Positions 48,320-56,335 of a DNA stretch of 56,335 nt are shown one piece after another. The notes under the pieces were generated by a model. The model saw only the letters and a list, made by a program, of their open reading frames with translations. It was not told where the DNA came from and made no database searches. Numbering within the stretch: the first letter of the stretch is position 1; each line of letters opens with the position of its first letter. A program made the position numbers and the translations under genes. Origin of the DNA: Scatocola faecipullorum (GTDB lineage: Bacteria; Pseudomonadota; Alphaproteobacteria; RF32; CAG-239); assembly GCA_018714685.1 (NCBI GenBank), contig DVNC01000051.1:1-56335 (forward strand). The letters run 5' to 3'.

Positions 48320-49447
48320 ATGCAAAAATGGTACCGCAAAAACAATAAGAACAAGGAAAAAGGGCCAACAAATGCAAACAGTCAGGTACAGCAGCGCAAT
48401 TTTGCGGCGATTGATTTGGGGACTAATTCCTGCCGTCTGGTGATTGCGACGCCGACCCCGGCTGCGTTCAGAATTGTGGAAACTTTTTCCAAAATCACCC
48501 GCCTCGGCGAGGGGATTATCAAAGATAACGAGCTGTCGCGTCCTGCAATCAAACGGACGGTGGCAGCCCTGAAAGTCTGTGCCGGCGTGATTAACGAATA
48601 TGCCCCGATTTACCGTTCGCGTTTTGTGGCGACGGCAGCCTGCCGGCGGGCTAAAAACTGCTCTGAATTTGTGGAGTTGGTCAAGCGTGAGACGGGGCTT
48701 AATCTGGAAATTATTTCTTCCAAAGAGGAATCAAGGCTGGCGGTTGTCGGCTGTATTCCGCTGCTTAACCGCAGCATTAAACGGACGCTGGTGTTTGATA
48801 TCGGCGGCGGTTCAACCGAAATTTCGCTGGCACGGATAACCAACAGCGGCAAAACTTTTATTGAGGGGTTTGTTTCGCTGCCTTACGGGGTGGTAACCAT
48901 TTCGGAAGCTTTTCCGGAAAAGGAAATGACTTCGCTGGCTTATGATACGATTATTGAGCGGACGCACAAAATTTTGCAGGAATTTGAAGACAAATATCAG
49001 ATTACCGAGGCTATCCGCAATCAGGAAATTCAGGTTATCGGAACTTCGGGAACGGTAACGGTTTTGGGGGCGGTGCATTTGAATCTGACCCGCTATAACC
49101 GTTCGGCGGTTGACGGCATTTCGATTACCCGGCAGGATATTGACCGGACAATTGCGAAAATTAAGCGTTTGGGAGACGAAGGGCGCAAAAGACACCCTTG
49201 TATCGGTGCGCAGAAAGCGGATCTGACCATGGCCGGCTGTGCGATTATCGAAGGGCTGTGTTCTTTTTGGCCGATTGAGGAGATTACGGTGGCTGACCGC
49301 GGCATTCGTGAAGGCATCCTATTGGATTTGATGCACGCGCAGTCCGGACATAATCCGCCCGCGGCAGGGCGGCGTTTTCGCCATAACCGGCACCCTTATA
49401 ACCGGGGAAGACAGGCTAAAAAAGGAGAAAATTCACATGCCAAATAA
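48320..49447 (+). CDS. Ppx/GppA family phosphatase, copy 1
   Basis: A 375-residue protein of the exopolyphosphatase/pppGpp phosphatase family (ASKHA fold). FAAIDLGTNSCRLVIA near residue 28 (phosphate 1), RFVATAACRRAKN, DIGGGSTEIS (phosphate 2) and IGTSGTVTVLGA (adenosine or phosphate-binding) are all present, so it is likely active. N-terminal about 25 residues are basic. Substrate could be polyphosphate or pppGpp. It overlaps the next gene by 11 bases and is the first of an apparent ppx-ppx-rlmE operon. Confidence 0.9.
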   Translation: MQKWYRKNNKNKEKGPTNANSQVQQRNFAAIDLGTNSCRLVIATPTPAAFRIVETFSKITRLGEGIIKDNELSRPAIKRTVAALKVCAGVINEYAPIYRSRFVATAACRRAKNCSEFVELVKRETGLNLEIISSKEESRLAVVGCIPLLNRSIKRTLVFDIGGGSTEISLARITNSGKTFIEGFVSLPYGVVTISEAFPEKEMTSLAYDTIIERTHKILQEFEDKYQITEAIRNQEIQVIGTSGTVTVLGAVHLNLTRYNRSAVDGISITRQDIDRTIAKIKRLGDEGRKRHPCIGAQKADLTMAGCAIIEGLCSFWPIEEITVADRGIREGILLDLMHAQSGHNPPAAGRRFRHNRHPYNRGRQAKKGENSHAK

Positions 49448-50384
49448 GTATTTTGCGGCAATCGATCTGGGAACCAACTCCTGCCGTCTGGTGATTGCCG
49501 ACGAAAAGCGAAATTATGTGTATAAGGATACGCGGCCGGTTCGTTTAGGAGAGGGCATGGCTGCCGATATGCGTTTTACGCCGGAGGCTATGCAGCGCGG
49601 TTTTGAGGCCCTGGCTGATTTTCAGAAGCATATTTGCGCCTATAACTGCTGTAAAGTGCGGGCCGTCGCGACGGCTGCCTGCCGGATGGCCGGCAACGGC
49701 ATGGATTTTGTGCGCCGCGTGGCAGAGCAATGCGGTCTGCAGCTGGAAGTGATTGACGGGGCGGAAGAAGCCAGGTTAAATCTGAAAGGTGCGGTTATGA
49801 ATTCCAAAGGGCTGGCCCCGTATGTGGTTGTTTATGACCTGGGAGGCGGTTCAACCGAGATTACTCTGGCAACCAATGATGCGGAACAAAAAATTCTTTA
49901 TACGGTTTCCATTCCTTGGGGGGCGCGGAATGCGGCGGAAACTTTTCGGCTGGAGGACATTTATGACGAGGAGCGCGCGGAAAAGCTGCGCCAGGTCGTA
50001 AAAGCTTATACCGATGACTTTAAGGCCAAATCGGGTTACGAACAGCTTAAAGACAAATGCTGTGCCGTGGCAACTTCAAGCAATCCGCTGCGTTTGTCGG
50101 CGTGGATTCATCAGCGCGGCGAATATGTGCGCGAGAGGGAAGACGGGCAGGTTTTGCAGGTCTGCGATATGGATCGGGTGATTGCGGAAATTAACGCGAT
50201 GAGTCGTGAAGAGCGTGAAAAATGCGTTTATATCGGTTCCAAACGGGCACCGATTTTTCTGGCGGCCGGCGTTATTTTCAAAACAATTTATGACGAACTG
50301 GGGCTGACTGAACTTATGGCCTCGTTGAAAAGCGCCAAAGACGGCATAATTGAAGAGTTGGCAGAGGAGGCTGCACATGGGTAA
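49437..50384 (+). CDS. Ppx/GppA family protein, divergent copy 2
   Basis: A 315-residue paralogue of copy 1. It keeps FAAIDLGTNSCRLVIA and DLGGGSTEITL, but the third motif, GTSGTVTVLGA in copy 1, reads VATSSNPLRLSAW here, so the nucleotide/phosphate-binding loop is altered. It may have changed substrate or be non-catalytic. It overlaps copy 1 at its start and rlmE at its end. AAAGGAG precedes the ATG. Confidence 0.85.
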   Translation: MPNKYFAAIDLGTNSCRLVIADEKRNYVYKDTRPVRLGEGMAADMRFTPEAMQRGFEALADFQKHICAYNCCKVRAVATAACRMAGNGMDFVRRVAEQCGLQLEVIDGAEEARLNLKGAVMNSKGLAPYVVVYDLGGGSTEITLATNDAEQKILYTVSIPWGARNAAETFRLEDIYDEERAEKLRQVVKAYTDDFKAKSGYEQLKDKCCAVATSSNPLRLSAWIHQRGEYVREREDGQVLQVCDMDRVIAEINAMSREEREKCVYIGSKRAPIFLAAGVIFKTIYDELGLTELMASLKSAKDGIIEELAEEAAHG

Positions 50385-51087
50385 ACTGACGAAATCGGCC
50401 AAGGAAGTCCGGGGCCGCCATCAGCTGACGGTGCGGGTGAAAACTTCAAAATATCGGGACAAATCGTCCAATAAATGGCTGGCCCGGCAACTGAATGACC
50501 CATATGTGGCAGAGTCCAAAAGACTGGGTTATCGTTCGCGAGCTGCTTTTAAGCTGATTCAGCTGGATGAAAAATATAAATTTCTCGGCAAAGGCAAGCG
50601 AATAGTCGATTTGGGCTGTGCGCCCGGCGGTTGGACACAGGTGGCCGTGATGCGCAACAAAGGAGCCGGCAAAGTGGTGGGCATTGATATTTTGGAAACT
50701 CAACCGGTGGAGGGGGCAACTCTTATTCAGCAGGACTTTACCGAAGACGAAGCCGCCGAAAAGCTGAAAATACTGTTGGACGGCGAAGCGGATATTGTCA
50801 TGAGCGATATGGCAGCGAATACGACCGGCCACCAGCAGACGGATCACCTGCGGACGATTGCTTTGGTTGAAATTGCCTATACGTTTGCCAAGGAGGTTTT
50901 GGCCGAGGGCGGTATTTTTATAGCCAAGGTGTTTAAAGGCGGAGCGGAAGCCGGTTTGCTGGCCGACATCAAGAAAAATTTCCGCAAGGTCAGTCACTGC
51001 AAGCCGGATGCGAGCCGGGCAGGGTCGCCGGAAGAGTATTTGGTGGCCGAAGGATTCAAATCTAAAGGGCGGATTTCGGACAGCTAA
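50377..51087 (+). CDS. rlmE: 23S rRNA 2'-O-methyltransferase RlmE (FtsJ/RrmJ)
   Basis: A 236-residue SAM-dependent methyltransferase acting on U2552 of 23S rRNA. Basic N-terminus, RAAFKLIQLDEKYKFL (catalytic lysine), SAM motif VDLGCAPGGWTQV, SDMA with the catalytic aspartate, and FKGG near the end, forming the K-D-K-E set. ATG at 50377 has GAGG upstream; it overlaps the stop of copy 2 of Ppx/GppA by 8 bases. Confidence 0.94.
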   Translation: MGKLTKSAKEVRGRHQLTVRVKTSKYRDKSSNKWLARQLNDPYVAESKRLGYRSRAAFKLIQLDEKYKFLGKGKRIVDLGCAPGGWTQVAVMRNKGAGKVVGIDILETQPVEGATLIQQDFTEDEAAEKLKILLDGEADIVMSDMAANTTGHQQTDHLRTIALVEIAYTFAKEVLAEGGIFIAKVFKGGAEAGLLADIKKNFRKVSHCKPDASRAGSPEEYLVAEGFKSKGRISDS

Positions 51088-51180
51088 TACAGATTTTGCG
51101 AACAACTGCCATCATCACATACTTCTATGTACGCTGCGGTGTCAGTTCTCTTAAATCTTATTGGTTGCCTCGAATTTCGT
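51084..51180 (+). repeat. Intergenic structured repeat S, copy B
   Basis: Begins CTAATACAGAT overlapping the rlmE stop. An outer stem AACTG (51104-51108) / CAGTT (51143-51147) encloses an ACATA/TATGT hairpin and the GTACGCTGCGGT block. Copy A after rpoD has the same block but different outer and inner stems. Confidence 0.7.
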
Positions 51181-51209
51181 TTTTTAGGAAAAACTCGTCT
51201 AATGGTCAT

Positions 51210-51262
51210 CTAATACGGAAAATGCAGGCCGAAAGAATTCTCGTATATGTCTGTGTATGTCA
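51210..51262 (+). repeat. Intergenic repeat S, degenerate copy C
   Basis: CTAATACGGAAAATGCAGGC followed by CGAAAG matches the first 26 bases of copy A with few changes; the GTACGCTGCGGT block is lost. Lies between copy B and tldD. Confidence 0.55.
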
Positions 51263-51278
51263 ATTTTAGGAAGGTCAG

Positions 51279-52664
51279 ATGTTAGATAAATCGATTGTTG
51301 AAAAAGTTTTGCTGCGGGCGGCGGAAACCGGTGCTGATTTTGCCGAACTGTTTGCCGAGCAGGGGCGAGATTTGCATTTGTCCATGGGGGCCGGGCGGAT
51401 TAATGCTGCAACCTCAGGGTTGGAAAGCGGTGCGGGTATCCGCCTGTTTAAAGGTGATTTGACATCTTATGCTTATACCAATGATTTGTCGGAAGCAGGC
51501 TTAATGAGGGCTGCGGCCAAAGCGGCGGCGGCAATAGCTGAAAACAGGCTAATCAAAAAGATTAACTTAAATGAACAACGATTTGAAAATAATCACAAAT
51601 TTTCGATTGATTTGTTCGGCAAAAGTCGCGGCGAACTGATTGATTTTATGCGGCGCGGTTCAGATAGGCTTTATGCCGAGAGTCCTCTGATCAGCCGGGC
51701 CGATGTCGGTTTGTCGGAAAAACAGCGCCGGGTTCTGGTGGCTAACAGTGATGGCTTGTGGGCGGAAGACGAACGCCGTTATGCCCGTTATTCGCTGAGC
51801 GTGATTGCGGAAGACGGTTCGGAAAAATTTTCCTGTTTCCGGTCGCGGGGCGGTATGTGCGGCTGCGAATTGTTTGATGCAGGCAAAGCTGAGGCTCTGG
51901 CGGCGGAACTGGTGAAAGACAGTGTGGAAATGCTGCGGGCGGAAAATTGCCCGGCAGGGCGTTTGCCTGTCGTCATCTGTCCGGAAATCGGCGGCATTTT
52001 GTTTCATGAAGCCTGCGGGCATTCTCTGGAAGCGACGGCGGTTGCGAAAAACGCTTCGGTTTTTGCCGGGCGGCTGGGAGCGCAGATTGCCAATGAAAAA
52101 GTTACACTGATTGATGACGGAACGCTTCCAAACCATTGGGGGTCAATCAATATGGACGATGAAGGACATAAAACGCAGCGGAATGTTCTGATTGAAAACG
52201 GTATTTTGAAAAGCTATCTGGTTGACCGGTTTAACGGCCGTAAAATGGGAATGGCGGCAACCGGCAGCGCCCGTCGGCAGGATTATACCTATGTGCCTAC
52301 TTCGCGGATGACCAATACCTTTGTGGCGGCGGGAACAGACAATCCGGAAGAAATTGTCGCTTCAACGCCTTACGGAATTTATGTGGCGCAGATAAAAGGC
52401 GGTTCGGTTCAGCCGCAGAGCGGAGAGTTCAACTTTTCGGTCAATCGGGCTTATCTGATTGAAAAAGGCCGAATTACCAAGCCGGTGAAAGGGGCAAAAC
52501 TTATCGGCACCGGAGCGGAGGTTTTGATGAATATTGACATGGTGGGCAGCGATTTGGCCGTCGGCGGCTGCGGTATCTGCGGTTCGGTTTCGGGCGGCGT
52601 GCCGGTGGGCAACGGGCAGCCGACGCTGCGGGTTAAGGAAATGACGGTCGGAGGGCAGAAGTGA
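51279..52664 (+). CDS. tldD: TldD metalloprotease subunit
   Basis: A 461-residue protein that with PmbA (TldE) forms a protease complex in the cytoplasm, known to process modified peptides such as microcins and to degrade CcdA. The metal-binding HEACGHSLEA motif (about 242-251) marks the active subunit, and the GSVQPQSGEFNFSVNRAYLI and GNGQPTLRV blocks are typical. It overlaps pmbA by up to 4 bases. AGGAAGG is about 9 bases before the ATG. Confidence 0.95.
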   Translation: MLDKSIVEKVLLRAAETGADFAELFAEQGRDLHLSMGAGRINAATSGLESGAGIRLFKGDLTSYAYTNDLSEAGLMRAAAKAAAAIAENRLIKKINLNEQRFENNHKFSIDLFGKSRGELIDFMRRGSDRLYAESPLISRADVGLSEKQRRVLVANSDGLWAEDERRYARYSLSVIAEDGSEKFSCFRSRGGMCGCELFDAGKAEALAAELVKDSVEMLRAENCPAGRLPVVICPEIGGILFHEACGHSLEATAVAKNASVFAGRLGAQIANEKVTLIDDGTLPNHWGSINMDDEGHKTQRNVLIENGILKSYLVDRFNGRKMGMAATGSARRQDYTYVPTSRMTNTFVAAGTDNPEEIVASTPYGIYVAQIKGGSVQPQSGEFNFSVNRAYLIEKGRITKPVKGAKLIGTGAEVLMNIDMVGSDLAVGGCGICGSVSGGVPVGNGQPTLRVKEMTVGGQK

Positions 52665-53986
52665 TGATTGAAGCTTATCTGGATAAATTGGAGCAGACCT
52701 GCCGTGCCAAAGGCATTGATAAATTTGAAATCCGTTATCAATGCGAGGCCAATGCCGCTTTGCAGGTCTATGAACAAAAAGTGAGCGATGCCCGGGATAA
52801 TTCTTCAGAGAGCGTGTCGCTGGTTGTTTTGCAGGATGGCAAAAAAGGCCGTTTTGAAACGGCTGATTTTGACGAAGCAAAGATTCCGCTGGTTGTCGAT
52901 GAGGCTTTGGCCAATGCGCGGGCGGTTGATACGGAAGAAACGTTTTTCTTTCACGACGGCAGCGGTGATTATCACCAGGTTATGCCTTATCAACCCTTGG
53001 CAGAACTGGCGGAGCTTGACAAAATCCGCTTTTTGAAAGATTTGGAGCGTTTGGCTTATGAGGCTGACGGACGAATCAATAAAGTGATTAAAACCTGTCT
53101 GGCCGAAGGGCGTCGGACGCTGACAATCCGTAATTCGCTGGGGCTTAATCTGAACCGGGAGACAAACCGCGCTTATGCTTATATTTATCTCAGCGCCAAA
53201 GAGGGCGATATCGTCAAAACCGATTCCGAGGCCGTTTGTTTTAATCGTCCGCAGGATTTTGATCCGCGGACAATGGTGGAAAAAGCGGTTCCGCGGCTGT
53301 TGTCGCGCCTGAATGCGGCAGATGTCAAATCCGGCCCGGTGCGGGCGGTTTTTGAGCGGGAAGTTGCCGGAGATTTGCTGGAAGCCATGTGTTCGATTTT
53401 TTCCAGTTATCATTTGGATACCGGGGCAACGAAGCTGAAAGGCAAAGTCGGCACAAGGGTGGCTTCTCCGTTGGTCAGCATTGTTGACGATCCCTGGCTG
53501 GAAGGCGGTTTGGCAACGGTTTCTTTTGACGGTGAGGGCGTGCCGACAAAATATAAGGAGTTGGTTTCCGACGGGGTGTTGCAGGGATTTGTTTACGGTT
53601 TGGCATTGGCCGACAAGCATAAAACCGTGACGACGGGAAACGGCGGCGGCGGGCTGCATCCGATGTTTTTTAACCTTTATCTGAAAAACGGCATGTCTTC
53701 GCCGGAGGAATTGCTGCAAAAGCTGGAGGACGGCGTTTATATTGACAAGCTGAACGGGCTTGGCGCCGGAATGAATGTGGTTTCGGGTGATTTTTCAATC
53801 GGTGCGGAAGGTTTTGAAGTGGTCGGGGGCAAAATCGGCAGAGCCTTAAATCAGTTTACGATTGCCGGCAATATTTATGATTTTCTGCAAGACATTGAAG
53901 CCGTCGGCAATGATTTGGATTTGTCGCAGCGTTCGGTGGCTTCGCCGTCGTTGCTGGTGAAGAATCTGACCGCCGCCGGCAGTTAA
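52664..53986 (+). CDS. pmbA: PmbA/TldE metalloprotease subunit
   Basis: A 440-residue partner of TldD that lacks the HExxxH motif. Typical blocks: NSLGLNLNRETNRAYAYIYL, GPVRAVFEREVAGDLLEAMC, FSIGAEGFEVVGGKIGRALN and the ending FTIAGNIYDFLQ. The ATG at 52664 overlaps the tldD stop; a GTG at 52661 is also possible. Coupled translation suggests an equimolar complex. Confidence 0.93.
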   Translation: MIEAYLDKLEQTCRAKGIDKFEIRYQCEANAALQVYEQKVSDARDNSSESVSLVVLQDGKKGRFETADFDEAKIPLVVDEALANARAVDTEETFFFHDGSGDYHQVMPYQPLAELAELDKIRFLKDLERLAYEADGRINKVIKTCLAEGRRTLTIRNSLGLNLNRETNRAYAYIYLSAKEGDIVKTDSEAVCFNRPQDFDPRTMVEKAVPRLLSRLNAADVKSGPVRAVFEREVAGDLLEAMCSIFSSYHLDTGATKLKGKVGTRVASPLVSIVDDPWLEGGLATVSFDGEGVPTKYKELVSDGVLQGFVYGLALADKHKTVTTGNGGGGLHPMFFNLYLKNGMSSPEELLQKLEDGVYIDKLNGLGAGMNVVSGDFSIGAEGFEVVGGKIGRALNQFTIAGNIYDFLQDIEAVGNDLDLSQRSVASPSLLVKNLTAAGS

Positions 53987-54050
53987 AACTTGACATTTTG
54001 TGTCGAAACGCTAAGGTTAGGCCAATTGCAAATTTTTAATTTTAGTTATT

Positions 54051-54485
54051 ATGGAAATTAATTATCAGATTGATGATGCTTCTTTGTTAAATAAAAGATG
54101 TATCTCCGAAAGTGATGTTTTGGCGCTGCTGCCTCAGGAATTACGGGCGGAAGTTCATAAAATCAGATTGCTGCACAGCCTTAGCTGTCCGTTAGTGTGG
54201 GTTATCTTTCTTAAAAAGAAACATTCCGGTGCGGGCAGGTGTTACGAATATATTCCTTTTTCGGGTGAAGTCGAATGTAATTTGGCCGGTCCGGGCGGGC
54301 AATATCGCAAAAGCGTGCGAACGGCTTTTTTTATGATTCCTTCGGAAAATGAGGAATTGTCATCATGGCAGCGAAAAGGGGTTTCTTTGTTCGGAAAGCT
54401 GTTTATGCTTTATGACAAGAAAACTATCCGCCGCTATATGCCGCATGGCATGAAATTTGATGCCAAATACAGTATTTTGTTTTAA
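54051..54485 (+). CDS. Protein of unknown function
   Basis: A 144-residue soluble protein with some beta-rich segments (LVWVIFLKKKHSGAGRCYEY, VRTAFFMIPSENEEL). No family or motif recognised. A TTGACA at 53990-53995 upstream with a weak TAAGGT -10 may be its promoter. A 14-bp terminator follows, so it is likely transcribed alone. The ATG at 54051 lacks a clear ribosome-binding site. Confidence 0.6.
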   Translation: MEINYQIDDASLLNKRCISESDVLALLPQELRAEVHKIRLLHSLSCPLVWVIFLKKKHSGAGRCYEYIPFSGEVECNLAGPGGQYRKSVRTAFFMIPSENEELSSWQRKGVSLFGKLFMLYDKKTIRRYMPHGMKFDAKYSILF

Positions 54486-54493
54486 GGCAAGGG

Positions 54494-54528
54494 AAAACCG
54501 CAAAAATGTGATGATTTTTGCGGTTTTT
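54494..54528 (+). terminator. Terminator after the 144-residue unknown gene
   Basis: A 14-bp stem AAAACCGCAAAAAT with its complement and loop GTGATG, ending in T. Confidence 0.85.
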
Positions 54529-54558
54529 GTTGTATAAAAGAGGCAAAGGAGACATGAG

Positions 54559-55764
54559 ATGCAGAAAGGTGCACAGTATCAGGCCGTTTGGGAATTGATC
54601 AGCGAGATTTTTAAAGACAAAATACCGGCGGACAATATTATCAATGCTTATGTCAGAGAGCGTAAATATATCGGCTCGAAAGACCGCCGTTTTATTACCG
54701 AGACGGTTTGGAAAATTATCCGCAACCGCCGCAAACTGGTATTTGATGCCGGTTCAAACGAGCCGCGGCGGGTTTTGCTGACCTATTTGCAAGATGAGGA
54801 TTTTGATTTGCTGTGTGGCGGCGAATACGGATTGGCTCCGTTGTCAAAAGAAGAAAAAGAATGGCTGAAACGGCGCAATGAAGAAGTCTATCCGGCTGCC
54901 GTGGAGGCCGAGTGTCCGGATTGGTTGTTTGACAAAGTGAAAGACATTCATTTGCTGAAAGCCCTGAATGAGCCTGCAAGCGCCGATTTGCGGCTTAACA
55001 AAGGAAGCCGCGCGCGGGTTATCGAGCAGTTGCAGGGGGAGGGGCTTTATTTTGTGCCGACGCCTTATTCCCCCATAGGCATTCGTTCTGCCGAGCGGGT
55101 GAATCTGAATAATTGCGTTGCTTATAAAGAAGGGGTGATTGAAGTTCAGGACGAGGCCTCCCAGCTGGCGGCAATTTTGGCCGATGTGCGGCCGGAACAT
55201 AAAATAATCGATTATTGCTGCGGTGCCGGCGGCAAAAGCCTGACAATGGCTTTTCTGATGAACAGGCAGGGAAAAATACAGATTCATGATATTAACCGCA
55301 GCCGCTTGGAAGCGGTCAAGGAACGGGCGGTGCGGCTGGATGTGAAAAATCTGGAAATTATCGAAGAAGTCGGAGACAGGGATTATGACCGTTTTGTGGT
55401 TGATGCTCCCTGTTCGGGAACCGGAACCTGGCGACGCAGCCCGGATGCCAAATACCGCCTGACACCGGAAACCTTAAAGGAATTAAACAAGACACAGGCG
55501 GAACTGCTTGAAAAGGCGTTTAATCATATCCGCCGAGGCGGGCGGGTCGTGTATATTACCTGTTCGATTTTACGGGATGAAAATGAAGATATTATTGAAG
55601 CTTTTCTGTCACGTCATGCCGATGCGGCACCGGTTAATCTGCGGCATTTGTGGGAAGATAAGCTGGACGGACGCTATCCCGGACAGGATGATTTTATGCT
55701 GCGAATGAATCCGCTGTTGACCCGGACAGACGGTTTCTTTGTCTGTATTTTAGAAAAACGCTAG
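54559..55764 (+). CDS. RsmB/NOP family RNA m5C methyltransferase
   Basis: A 401-residue SAM-dependent methyltransferase that makes 5-methylcytosine in rRNA or tRNA. An N-terminal NusB-like helical region (about 1-100), then a SAM motif KIIDYCCGAGGKSLTMA, catalytic DAPCSGTGTWRR (about residue 281) and TCSIL (about 334) with the second cysteine, as in RsmB. The target cytosine cannot be told from sequence; RsmB and other NOP-type enzymes are alternatives. A GAGG-type site and ATG at 54559. Confidence 0.88.
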   Translation: MQKGAQYQAVWELISEIFKDKIPADNIINAYVRERKYIGSKDRRFITETVWKIIRNRRKLVFDAGSNEPRRVLLTYLQDEDFDLLCGGEYGLAPLSKEEKEWLKRRNEEVYPAAVEAECPDWLFDKVKDIHLLKALNEPASADLRLNKGSRARVIEQLQGEGLYFVPTPYSPIGIRSAERVNLNNCVAYKEGVIEVQDEASQLAAILADVRPEHKIIDYCCGAGGKSLTMAFLMNRQGKIQIHDINRSRLEAVKERAVRLDVKNLEIIEEVGDRDYDRFVVDAPCSGTGTWRRSPDAKYRLTPETLKELNKTQAELLEKAFNHIRRGGRVVYITCSILRDENEDIIEAFLSRHADAAPVNLRHLWEDKLDGRYPGQDDFMLRMNPLLTRTDGFFVCILEKR

Positions 55765-55769
55765 AATTA

Positions 55770-55787
55770 AGCCCCTCCGCGGAGGGG
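55770..55787 (+). terminator. GC-rich palindrome between convergent genes
   Basis: A perfect 18-base palindrome GCCCCTCCGCGGAGGGGC followed by CTAGTTTT; a short bidirectional terminator. Confidence 0.55.
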
Positions 55788-55794
55788 CCTAGTT

Positions 55795-56316
55795 TTAAAA
55801 ACTTTTGCAAGGGTAAAATGTTAGTTTGTTTACGCCTGCTTGCCCAGCATTTTTGAATGTATCATTTTTATTTACAAAAAATATCGCAGAGTTAAATGTA
55901 GTCCATGCATTACCTGCACCTGAAGCTTGACGGCCGACCTCTTTATTATTGATATACCAGTAACTAAATCTGTTTAAGCCTCCGTTTACATCATAATTTT
56001 CAAACAACACCCAGCCACAGGAGTAAGAGGCAAGAGTTCCCGAACCAACGGTATAGGTTGTTCCGTCGGCACTCAGAATTCTAGCTGAATTGTAATTAGG
56101 AGCAAATGTATTGACCATTTCGTTTTTCTTAACACAGTTAAAATATGAGGTGTCAAAGGGACACTTAAGAGCAGGGCTGAGACAGTCAGAGGTACTTCCG
56201 GTATAAGTATATCCCAGTTCGGTACAAGAGGGCGGTTTAGCGCAGGTCTGGGCATAAGCATTGCCGGCAATCGCCGAGGTTAAAATACTCCCCGCCAGTA
56301 AAATTGATAGTTTCAT
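55795..56316 (-). CDS. Exported cysteine-rich protein of unknown function
   Basis: A 173-residue secreted or surface protein. Signal peptide MKLSILLAGSILTSAIAGNA, cleavage after AYA. The mature N-terminus is a compact cysteine block: CAKPPSCTELGYTYTGS then DCLSPALKCPFDTSYFNC (six cysteines), with likely disulphides. The rest (NYDVNGGLNRFSYWYINNKE, ASGAGNAWTTFNSAIFFVNK) is beta-rich and aromatic. A possible adhesin or fibre-like role is inference. ATG at 56316 has AGGAGAAAG upstream. Confidence 0.75.
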   Translation of the reverse strand: MKLSILLAGSILTSAIAGNAYAQTCAKPPSCTELGYTYTGSTSDCLSPALKCPFDTSYFNCVKKNEMVNTFAPNYNSARILSADGTTYTVGSGTLASYSCGWVLFENYDVNGGLNRFSYWYINNKEVGRQASGAGNAWTTFNSAIFFVNKNDTFKNAGQAGVNKLTFYPCKSF

Positions 56317-56335
56317 CTTCTTTCTCCTTAGTGTT

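Overview
The window looks like a chromosomal segment of an alphaproteobacterium of moderate GC (judged by eye), similar to host- or gut-associated lineages. The support is a yqeY-dnaG-rpoD run, an apparent CcrM-type GANTC methyltransferase with GANTC sites in its own promoter region, greA, DUF3015/DUF4105 envelope genes and sigma70 promoters of the TTGACA-17-TATAAT type. No rRNA, CRISPR array, integrase, transposase or prophage was seen. The genus cannot be fixed from the sequence alone.

Layout. 1-7.9 kb: housekeeping genes (alaS, tspO-like, an RNase J-type nuclease, sfsA, map, radC). 8-9.4 kb: a gene-poor stretch with tRNA-Pro(TGG) and tRNA-Arg(TCT), tRNA fragments, two direct-repeat pairs and a possible ncRNA. 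9.4-14.3 kb: a DUF1796 papain-like protein, a tiny CxC-rich protein, an outer-membrane barrel, thioredoxin reductase, a peroxiredoxin with an unusual cysteine-rich head, and greA. 14.6-22.8 kb: envelope proteins, yqeY-dnaG-rpoD and a DUF1847 protein. 22.9-24.5 kb: two tandem alpha/beta hydrolases with cysteine in place of the nucleophilic serine. 24.6-28.8 kb: tRNA-Ile2(CAT) followed by an AT-rich accessory patch (KAP NTPase, remnants, GNAT) and a large protein of unknown function. 29-37.6 kb: acetyltransferases, small regulators, two LysR-type genes, an SMR pair and a pyrophosphatase-kinase fusion. 37.7-45.7 kb: UDP-sugar and glycosyltransferase genes (UDP-xylose synthase, UDP-glucose dehydrogenase, GT2-GT8, GT2), then queH, a second DUF1796 gene and rnhB. 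45.8-55.8 kb: two possibly paralogous unknowns, ccrM, two Ppx/GppA genes, rlmE, tldD-pmbA, an unknown and an RsmB-like methyltransferase. 55.8-56.3 kb: a cysteine-rich exported protein.

The strongest candidate for something undescribed is a promoter-plus-leader element found twice: before the DUF1796 gene at 10.3 kb (minus strand) and before the UDP-sugar operon at 37.9 kb (plus strand). Both copies have TTGATA-17-TATTAT, then conserved blocks (TGTCCA twice, TTAAAGG, GAGT, CCGTTCA, CTTCCCG). They can fold into the same closing stem and two inner hairpins, with compensatory base changes. At 37.8 kb the promoter and first part of the element are also duplicated in tandem. This suggests a shared structured RNA or regulon linking DUF1796 and cell-surface sugar genes. 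Secondary candidates are the cysteine-rich peroxiredoxin and small protein, the Cys-nucleophile hydrolases, the pyrophosphatase-kinase fusion, and a covarying intergenic hairpin repeat after rpoD and rlmE.
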